A stretch of 64,000 bases of DNA from Cryobacterium inferilacus (GTDB taxonomy: Bacteria; Actinomycetota; Actinomycetes; Actinomycetales; Microbacteriaceae): the NCBI RefSeq assembly GCF_019599185.1, contig NZ_JAIEUL010000009.1, positions 86,251 to 150,250 on the forward strand, written 5' to 3'. Position 1 is the first letter of the stretch; the number at the start of each line of letters is the position of its first letter. Positions 58,716-64,000 of this stretch are shown here, one piece after another. The notes below the pieces were generated by a model. That model saw only the letters and a program-made list of their open reading frames with translations. It searched no databases and was not told the DNA's origin. The position numbers and the translations under genes are program-made.

Positions 58716-59534
58716 CTAGTCGAGGTCGTCGGGGTCCTTGCCGGTGCGCTCCTCGGCGTCGAGGGCCGTGATCGCCGCCAGGTCGGCGTCGGCCAGCGTG
58801 AAGTCGAACACGTCCAGATTCTCCCGGATGCGCGCCGGGGTGACCGACTTGGGGATCACGATGTTGCCCAGCTGCAGGTGCCAGCGCAGCACCACCTGCG
58901 CGGCGGACTTGCCGTACCGGGCGCCGATGGCGTCGAGCACGGGGTCGCCGATCGCGCGGCCCCGAGCCAACGGCGACCAGGCCTCGGTGAGGATGCCGTG
59001 GGCCGCGTTGTACGCGCGCACCTCGGCCTGCACCAACCACGGGTGCAGCTCCACCTGGTTGACCGCCGGGACGACGTCGGTCTCGGCCAGCAACCGGTCG
59101 AGGTGGTGGGTGTGGAAGTTGGACACGCCGATGGACCGGGCGCGGCCGTCCGCGCGGAGGGTTTCCAGGGCGCGGTAGGTGTCCAGGTAACGGTCCTGCG
59201 CCGGCGCCGGCCAATGGATGAGGTACAGGTCGACGTAGTCCAGGCCGAGCTTGGCCAGGCTCGTATCGAAGGCGCGCAGGGTCTGGTCGTAACCGTGGTC
59301 GGTGTTCCAGACCTTGGTGGTGACGAAGACCTCGGCGCGGGGGAGAGCGGCCCTGGCCAGGCCCTCGCCGACGCCGCGCTCGTTGGCGTAGAGGGCCGCG
59401 GTGTCGAGGTGCCGGTAGCCGGCCTCCAACGCGACCTGGACGGTGCCGGCGGCCTGCGCATCCGGAATCTTGTACACCCCCAGCCCGAGCTGCGGAATGG
59501 TGTGCCCGTCATTGAGTTTCAGCGTGAATGCCAT
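58716..59534 (-). CDS. Aldo/keto reductase, 2,5-diketo-D-gluconate reductase type
   Basis: 272 residues. The AKR5-like N-terminus MAFTLKLNDGHTIPQLGLGVYKI is followed by the catalytic Asp/Tyr in HLDTAALYANE, Lys in VTTKVW and His in LIHWP. The end IPKSVTPARIRENLDVFDFTL binds the cofactor 2'-phosphate. It is unrelated in sequence subgroup to the neighbouring reductase despite the common fold. Confidence 0.93.
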   Translation of the reverse strand: MAFTLKLNDGHTIPQLGLGVYKIPDAQAAGTVQVALEAGYRHLDTAALYANERGVGEGLARAALPRAEVFVTTKVWNTDHGYDQTLRAFDTSLAKLGLDYVDLYLIHWPAPAQDRYLDTYRALETLRADGRARSIGVSNFHTHHLDRLLAETDVVPAVNQVELHPWLVQAEVRAYNAAHGILTEAWSPLARGRAIGDPVLDAIGARYGKSAAQVVLRWHLQLGNIVIPKSVTPARIRENLDVFDFTLADADLAAITALDAEERTGKDPDDLD

Positions 59535-59555
59535 GCCCCCATTCTCGTCGGGCTA

Positions 59556-60491
59556 TTGTCGACGTCGAAACCTCCTCGTGAACTGGAGAGTCCCACGGAG
59601 CATGCGCTCGCCGGCAGCACCGCTCTGGTGACCGGGGTGTCCCGGCGCAGGGGCATCGGCTACGCGGTGGCGTGCCGGCTGGCCGAGCAGGGCGCCCACG
59701 TCTTCATTCAGCACTTCGCCCCGCACGACGAGCAGCAGCCCTGGGGCGGGGACGACCTCGACGCCGTGCGCGCGGGCATCCGCTCCGTGCTGGTCGACGA
59801 CGCCAAGTTCGGTGACCTGAGCGCCGACCTCTCCCAACCGGATGCGGCCGCCCGCGTCATGCAGGCCGCGACCGAGCTCACCGGTCGGGTCGGGATTCTC
59901 GTGGCCAACCACGCCCGCAGCGGCGGCGACGGGTCGATCTTCGACCTGACCGCCGACATGCTCGACGCGCACTGGCAGGTCAACGCCAGGTCCACCCTGC
60001 TGCTCACCCGCGCTTTCGCGGAACAGTTCGGTGATGCGGCCCGCCGGGCCGACGCGGCTCCGGCGGCGGACGACCCGCCGGTGCCCGTCGAAGCGGGGGA
60101 GCTGCCCGCGGCCATCGACGAGTTCGCCACCGGCCGGGTGATCTGGCTCACCTCCGGCCGGATGCGCGGGCGGATGCCCGGCGAGGTCGCCTACGCGGCC
60201 AGCAAGGCGGTTCTGGCCGGTCTGACCCCCACCGTGGCCAGCGAACTGCTCACCCACGGCATCCTGCTGAACACCGTTGACCCCGGCCCGGTCAACACCG
60301 GTTACCTCGACCCGGAGGTCGCCGACCGACCGTTGTCCGGGATGCTCGAGTTCCTGCGCACCATCCCGTTCGGACGGTACGGCGACCCCACCGACCCGGC
60401 CAGGCTGATCGGCTGGCTGTGCACCACGGATGCCCGCTGGCTGGTGGGCCAGGTTCTCACCAGCGACGGCGGGTTCGCGCTCTCGAACTGA
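59556..60491 (+). CDS. Short-chain dehydrogenase/reductase
   Basis: About 311 residues. No ATG or GTG precedes the Rossmann start in frame, so TTG 59556 is chosen tentatively (LSTSKPPRELESPTEHALAG). The cofactor loop is TGVSRRRGIGYAVA; the active-site pieces are VIWLTSGR (Ser position) and YAASKA (YxxxK), then VDPGPVNTGY. A 30-residue Ala/Pro/Asp-rich insertion at about 165-190 separates the central helices from the Ser strand. Looks like a classical SDR; substrate unknown. Confidence 0.87.
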   Translation: MSTSKPPRELESPTEHALAGSTALVTGVSRRRGIGYAVACRLAEQGAHVFIQHFAPHDEQQPWGGDDLDAVRAGIRSVLVDDAKFGDLSADLSQPDAAARVMQAATELTGRVGILVANHARSGGDGSIFDLTADMLDAHWQVNARSTLLLTRAFAEQFGDAARRADAAPAADDPPVPVEAGELPAAIDEFATGRVIWLTSGRMRGRMPGEVAYAASKAVLAGLTPTVASELLTHGILLNTVDPGPVNTGYLDPEVADRPLSGMLEFLRTIPFGRYGDPTDPARLIGWLCTTDARWLVGQVLTSDGGFALSN

Positions 60492-60503
60492 GAACGCGGC
60501 GGA

Positions 60504-61712
60504 CTAGGAGACCTGGATGCTGATGGGCTCGGTGTCGGGGATCGGGCTCACGTCGCGGCCACGCAGGTCGGGGTGCCAGCGCCGGCCGAGCGCGGGGATG
60601 ATCGTGCCGAGCGCGGCGAAGCCGGCGGCCACGTAGATCGCCGACGCGGCGCCGGAGTGGTCGATGGCGAAACCGGCCAGCGCGGAGCCGAGAGCGGCGC
60701 CGATCAGCTGTCCGGTGCCGATCCAGCCGTAGGCCTCTGCGGTGTCGCTGAACTTGACGCTGGCCGAGACTATGCCGAACAGTACCGCGAACGACGGCGC
60801 GATGCCGATGCCGGCCACGAGCAGTGCGGCGGAGAGCCACCAGAAGTTGAGGAAGATGCCCGCGACGGACAGGCCGAGCGTGACGATGAGCATCCGGCTG
60901 GCCAGCGCCCACGGGCCGATCGGCAGGTGTCCGAGGGCGAGACCGCCGATGAGCGAGCCGATGGCGAAGATGCCGAGCACCCAGCCCGCGTTGGCGCTGC
61001 CGTGCCCGAACACGGCCACCACACCCGCCTCGACCGCGGCGCAGGCGGCGACGAGCATGAAACCGACGACCGTGCTCAGCAGTACCTCAGGCTTCTTGAG
61101 CACCACCCCGATTTTGCGGCGGCTGCGGGGGATGCGCACCCGGCCGACCTCGGGCAGCGCCACGAACCAGATGCCGCCGGCGACGAGGAAGAACGCGGCG
61201 AGCAGGATGCCCGCCGTGGTGCTGACCTGGATGGCGACGAAGGTGGCGATGACGGGGCCGAGCACCCAGATGATCTCCTGCGCTGACGCATCCAGGGAGA
61301 ACAGCGGGGTGAGCTGGCGGGAGTTGACGACCTTGGGGTAGATGGTGCGCACGGCCGGCTGCACGGGCGGCATCGACAGGCCGGCGATGAATCCGACGAT
61401 CATCAGGCCCACGATGGGCAGTGGCACGAGGGCCATGATCACGATCGCGGCGGTGCAGACGATCATGGTGACGATGAGCACCGGGCGCATGCCCAGCCGG
61501 CCCATCAGCCGGGAAGTGAGCGGGCCGGCGATGGCCTGGCCGATGCTCATGGCGGCGAGCACGAGGCCGGCGGCCGCGTAGGAATCGAAGAGCTTCTCGA
61601 TGTGGATCAGGAACGCCAGCGAGAGCATCCCGAACGGGAATCGAGCGGTGAGCTGGGCTCCAATGAGTCGGGCAACGCCCGGGGTTTTCAGAAGGGTCCA
61701 GTAGCTGCTCAC
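60504..61712 (-). CDS. MFS transporter
   Basis: 402 residues from GTG 61712, twelve membrane helices, no signal peptide. The N-terminal loop RLMGRLGMRPVLIVTM is the MFS inter-helix 2-3 motif variant. It resembles the drug/sugar efflux type of actinobacterial MFS. Substrate unknown. Convergent with the SDR gene, 12 bases apart. TAGACT eight bases before the GTG is a possible -10. Confidence 0.9.
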   Translation of the reverse strand: MSSYWTLLKTPGVARLIGAQLTARFPFGMLSLAFLIHIEKLFDSYAAAGLVLAAMSIGQAIAGPLTSRLMGRLGMRPVLIVTMIVCTAAIVIMALVPLPIVGLMIVGFIAGLSMPPVQPAVRTIYPKVVNSRQLTPLFSLDASAQEIIWVLGPVIATFVAIQVSTTAGILLAAFFLVAGGIWFVALPEVGRVRIPRSRRKIGVVLKKPEVLLSTVVGFMLVAACAAVEAGVVAVFGHGSANAGWVLGIFAIGSLIGGLALGHLPIGPWALASRMLIVTLGLSVAGIFLNFWWLSAALLVAGIGIAPSFAVLFGIVSASVKFSDTAEAYGWIGTGQLIGAALGSALAGFAIDHSGAASAIYVAAGFAALGTIIPALGRRWHPDLRGRDVSPIPDTEPISIQVS

Positions 61713-61773
61713 AACCGTCCAGTCTACGGCCGCGGCGGGCCCCGCCGCACAGCGCTGCGGCCCGTGCGGCCGC

Positions 61774-61779
61774 TAACGT
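61774..61779 (+). promoter_or_regulatory. Likely -10 of leaderless sulfurtransferase gene
   Basis: TAACGT, exactly six bases before ATG 61786. Confidence 0.5.
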
Positions 61780-61785
61780 GAACGG

Positions 61786-62691
61786 ATGCGCACCCTCATT
61801 TCGGCGGCCGATCTGGCCGCGCTCCTCGTCACGGGTCCGACGCCGCGAATCCTCGATGTGCGGTGGAAGCTCGGCGGCCCTCCCGGCCGGGGGGAGTTTC
61901 GCCGCGGGCACCTGCCCGGCGCCGTGTACGTGGACCTCGACACCGAGCTGGCCGGGCACGGGGACGCCGCAGAGGGGCGGCATCCGTTGCCCTCGTCGGC
62001 GCAGCTGCAGGCCGCCGCCCGCGGCTGGGGGCTGAACGACGGCGAGACCGTGGTGGTCTACGACGACCTGGGCAACATGTCGGCCGCCCGCGCCTGGTGG
62101 TTGCTGCGGCACGCCGGGGTGCGTGACGTGCGCCTGCTCGACGGTGGCCTGGCCGCCTGGCGGGCCGCCGACCTGCCGATCGTGGCGGGGGAGGAGCCCG
62201 TCGCCGCCGGCTCGGTGACCCTGAGCCTGGGCGACCTGCCGGTGCTCGACGCGGATGCCGCGGCCGCCCTGGCCGTGGACGGCGTGCTGCTCGACGCCCG
62301 CGCCGCCGAACGCTACCGCGGCGATATCGAACCGATCGACCCGCGGGCCGGCCACATCCCTGGCGCGGTGAGCGCGCCGACGGGCGGCAACCTCGACGCC
62401 TCCGGCCGGTTCCTGCCTGCCGCCGAGCTGCGCGCCCGGTTTGAGGCGCTCGGGGTGCGCGGCCGGGTCGCTGCCGGTGGCGCCGATGGTGCCGGTGATC
62501 CCGGCTTCGATGTGGGCGTGTACTGCGGGTCAGGGGTGACGGCCGCGCACGAGGCGGTGGCGCTCACCCTGGCCGGTTTCACCCCGGCGCTGTACCCCGG
62601 CTCCTGGTCGCAGTGGTCGAACCTGCCCTGGTGCCCGGTCGCGACCGGTGAGGAGCCCCGCGCGGCCTCGACCCTGTCGTCGCGGCACTAG
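61786..62691 (+). CDS. Sulfurtransferase, two rhodanese domains
   Basis: 301 residues. The N-terminal inactive rhodanese domain (about 1-140: RILDVRWKLGG, VVYDDLGNMSAARAWWLL) and C-terminal domain (about 155-290: LLDARAAERYRGDIEPIDPRAG) end in the active-site loop CGSGVTA (the Cys at about 247). It transfers sulfane sulfur, as thiosulfate- or 3-mercaptopyruvate sulfurtransferase. The CG-S-G-V-T loop is the 3MP-type form. Confidence 0.93.
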   Translation: MRTLISAADLAALLVTGPTPRILDVRWKLGGPPGRGEFRRGHLPGAVYVDLDTELAGHGDAAEGRHPLPSSAQLQAAARGWGLNDGETVVVYDDLGNMSAARAWWLLRHAGVRDVRLLDGGLAAWRAADLPIVAGEEPVAAGSVTLSLGDLPVLDADAAAALAVDGVLLDARAAERYRGDIEPIDPRAGHIPGAVSAPTGGNLDASGRFLPAAELRARFEALGVRGRVAAGGADGAGDPGFDVGVYCGSGVTAAHEAVALTLAGFTPALYPGSWSQWSNLPWCPVATGEEPRAASTLSSRH

Positions 62692-62746
62692 TTGCGCCCG
62701 CCGGCACGTGGTGGAACGCGTGCCGCCGGACCGAACTAGTGCCGCG
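62681..62746. terminator. Large inverted repeat joining two convergent 3' ends
   Basis: CGCGGCACTAGTT (62681-62693) and AACTAGTGCCGCG (62734-62746) are perfect 13-base complements; each contains the TAG stop of one gene. An inner CCGGCACG/CGTGCCG-type pair lies between. Probable bidirectional terminator. Confidence 0.75.
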
Positions 62747-63632
62747 AGTGCGCGGCGCCGGGCGACGAGGCGATCGGCACCGCGGTGCCGCTCACCACGA
62801 TGCCGCCGCTGCGGGGCACGTCCACGAGCAGCAGGCTCGGCCGGCCCACGTGCCGGCCCTGGCGGATGACCACCCGTGCCGGCGGCGACACCAGCCCGAG
62901 CTCGCGCAGGTACCCGCCCACCGCGGCCGCGGCCGAGCCGGTGGCCGGGTCCTCGGTGATGGTGCCGACCGGGAACAGATTGCGCGCCTCGAACTCGTGC
63001 GCGCCCCGCACCACCAGTGTGGTGACGGTGCCCGCCCAGCCCTGGGCATCCATCAGCGTGCGCAGGGCCGCCGGGTCGAAGGTGAACCCGTCGAAGTCGG
63101 CGGGCTGGGCGAAAACCAGCACCGGATGCCAGTTGCCGGCGAAGGCCAGCCGAGGCGGGTAGACGGGGTGCAGCGACCCCGCGGCGACGCCGAGCAGGTC
63201 GAGCAGGGCGGTGAGCACCTCTGGCGCGATGACCCGCACCTCGGGATCGACGCTGGTGAACGAGGCGGTCAGGCCGGCATCCGTCTGGCTGGTGTCGATC
63301 GTGATCGCGCCGACGTTCGTGTCGAAGGTGAGGGTGCCGGCGCCCTCACGGCCAGCCAGCGCCACCGCGGTCGCGACGGTGGCGTGCCCGCAGAACGGCA
63401 CCTCGGCGACGGGGGAGAAGTAGCGCAGCCGGCTGCGGCGCGGGTCGCCGTCAACCAGCGTCGCCGTGACGAACGCGGTCTCGGCGTAGCCGACCGTGGC
63501 GGCGATGGCCTGCATGGCGGCATCGTCGAGGTCGCTCGCGTCGAGCACCACGCCGGCGGGGTTACCGCCATCCTGGGCGCGGTCGACGGTGGGATCGGTG
63601 AAGGCGGCGAAACGCAGCACGGGCACGGTCAT
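62736..63632 (-). CDS. PhzF-family isomerase/epimerase-like protein
   Basis: 298 residues from ATG 63632. Two similar half-domains: GGNPAGVVLDASDLDDAAMQAIA and GYAETAFVTATLVDG with the catalytic Glu (Ala-Glu-Thr-Ala), SPVAEVPFCGHATVATAVAL, then EDPATGSAAAAVGGYL. It belongs to the diaminopimelate-epimerase-like fold; family members isomerise or epimerise small molecules, and phenazine involvement is not implied (no phz genes nearby). Confidence 0.92.
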   Translation of the reverse strand: MTVPVLRFAAFTDPTVDRAQDGGNPAGVVLDASDLDDAAMQAIAATVGYAETAFVTATLVDGDPRRSRLRYFSPVAEVPFCGHATVATAVALAGREGAGTLTFDTNVGAITIDTSQTDAGLTASFTSVDPEVRVIAPEVLTALLDLLGVAAGSLHPVYPPRLAFAGNWHPVLVFAQPADFDGFTFDPAALRTLMDAQGWAGTVTTLVVRGAHEFEARNLFPVGTITEDPATGSAAAAVGGYLRELGLVSPPARVVIRQGRHVGRPSLLLVDVPRSGGIVVSGTAVPIASSPGAAHSRH

Positions 63633-64000
63633 GGGTCCATGCTGCCAGCACCGGTGTGCGTCGCCGGGCTGCGCGCGCCTTGGCGGGTTCGCTTCCGGGG
63701 CGGCGCATGCCGTCGCCGCGCCCCGTCTGGCTGGATGATCCCGCTCTAGTGGGCTCATGTAGCCAGACGGGGCTCAGCGAGTCCGGGATCCGCGCAGAGG
63801 AGCCGGGCGGCCCGAGCCCTCGCCGGGCACCCTCCTGGGGCGGCGGGCAGGGTCGCTGCACCCCCTCTGGGCCGCCGCGCCCGCTATAGAGCCTGTTGTC
63901 CTTTGGGGTTTTGGATTTGTGGTGCACTGGGATGCTGGTCGGGCGAAAGTGGTCTGCGGGGCCCGACCTGCGGCGGCCGGACGAGGTTTCGTGTGATTCG
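63633..64000. other. Gene-free end of the window
   Basis: 368 bases with no ORF that looks protein-coding. It contains an inverted repeat with 12-bp arms CCCCGTCTGGCT (63721-63732) and AGCCAGACGGGG (63761-63772), extended by a G-C pair, and an inner CCCGCTCTAGTGGG. The last 110 bases are less structured. No transposase, tRNA or rRNA feature is recognised; the gene to the right is cut off. Confidence 0.6.

Noticed and set aside
62736..63632. Phenazine biosynthesis
   Set aside because: Only a PhzF-fold protein is present; no other phz genes in the window, and the family has many unrelated roles.
63890..64000. Left end of an insertion sequence at the right edge
   Set aside because: No transposase start or terminal inverted repeat can be confirmed in the 110 bases available.

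Overview
The window is a high-GC actinobacterial chromosome segment, most likely from Microbacteriaceae (Cryobacterium-like). The reasons are the GC-rich codon use, a DUF222/HNH (13E12-type) protein, many small actinobacterial conserved proteins (DUF3027, DUF2530, DUF2277, DUF4349), frequent GTG/TTG starts, and many genes with no Shine-Dalgarno but a TAnnnT -10 hexamer six bases before the start codon (leaderless mRNAs). There is no rRNA, CRISPR array, prophage or complete insertion sequence; it reads as ordinary chromosome with a few accessory loci. The genus is an inference.

Layout. 1-1.1 kb: 3' end of a dihydropteroate synthase overlapping a RibD-C type reductase. 1.2-6.7 kb: DUF222/HNH protein convergent with an XPB helicase, which follows a helicase-associated protein and a small membrane protein. 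6.8-9.9 kb: cold-shock protein/DUF3027 pair, antisense-overlapping DUF2530, then serC divergent from a DtxR/IdeR iron regulator. 10.1-13.1 kb: two secreted cell-wall hydrolases (NlpC/P60 and CHAP) sharing an N-terminal module and direct-repeat operator-like sites; between them a conserved HNH endonuclease with a leader of a 41-codon ORF and two terminator-like hairpins. 13.1-17.1 kb: tRNA-Arg(CCT), a Gfo/Idh/MocA oxidoreductase and small conserved proteins. 17.1-22.4 kb: a tripartite tricarboxylate transporter (tctC-tctB-tctA) divergent from a CitA/CitB-like two-component system. 22.4-26.2 kb: small membrane proteins, and a MocR regulator divergent from an EamA exporter.

26.4-32.5 kb is the most distinctive region: a 1324-residue Pls/PosA-type adenylation-carrier-membrane protein with three left-handed beta-helix domains, an M1 metallopeptidase, and a convergent 4'-phosphopantetheinyl transferase that could activate the carrier domain. 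Manual alignment gives a basic-amino-acid (lysine-like) adenylation pocket. This suggests a small membrane-bound poly-amino-acid or aminoacyl-modification system.

32.6-43.2 kb: membrane protein, CorA transporter, a 1251-residue helicase/nuclease-like protein whose catalytic motifs are degenerate, a duplicated 55-bp hairpin repeat, mscL, FmdB-type zinc ribbon, 5-formyl-THF cyclo-ligase, galU, a RimJ/RimL-type acetyltransferase, a membrane protein and tRNA-Ala(CGC). 43.3-48.2 kb: serine hydrolase and a four-gene siderophore-iron ABC operon preceded by a good DtxR/IdeR iron box, which connects it to the DtxR gene at 9.2 kb. 48.3-64 kb: ankyrin protein, zinc-ribbon nuclease-like protein, baeRF-like protein, ThrE exporter, acyl-CoA dehydrogenase, DUF4349 lipoprotein, alpha/beta hydrolase, acetyltransferase, two aldo/keto reductases, SDR, MFS transporter, sulfurtransferase and PhzF-family protein, ending in about 370 bases with no convincing gene.
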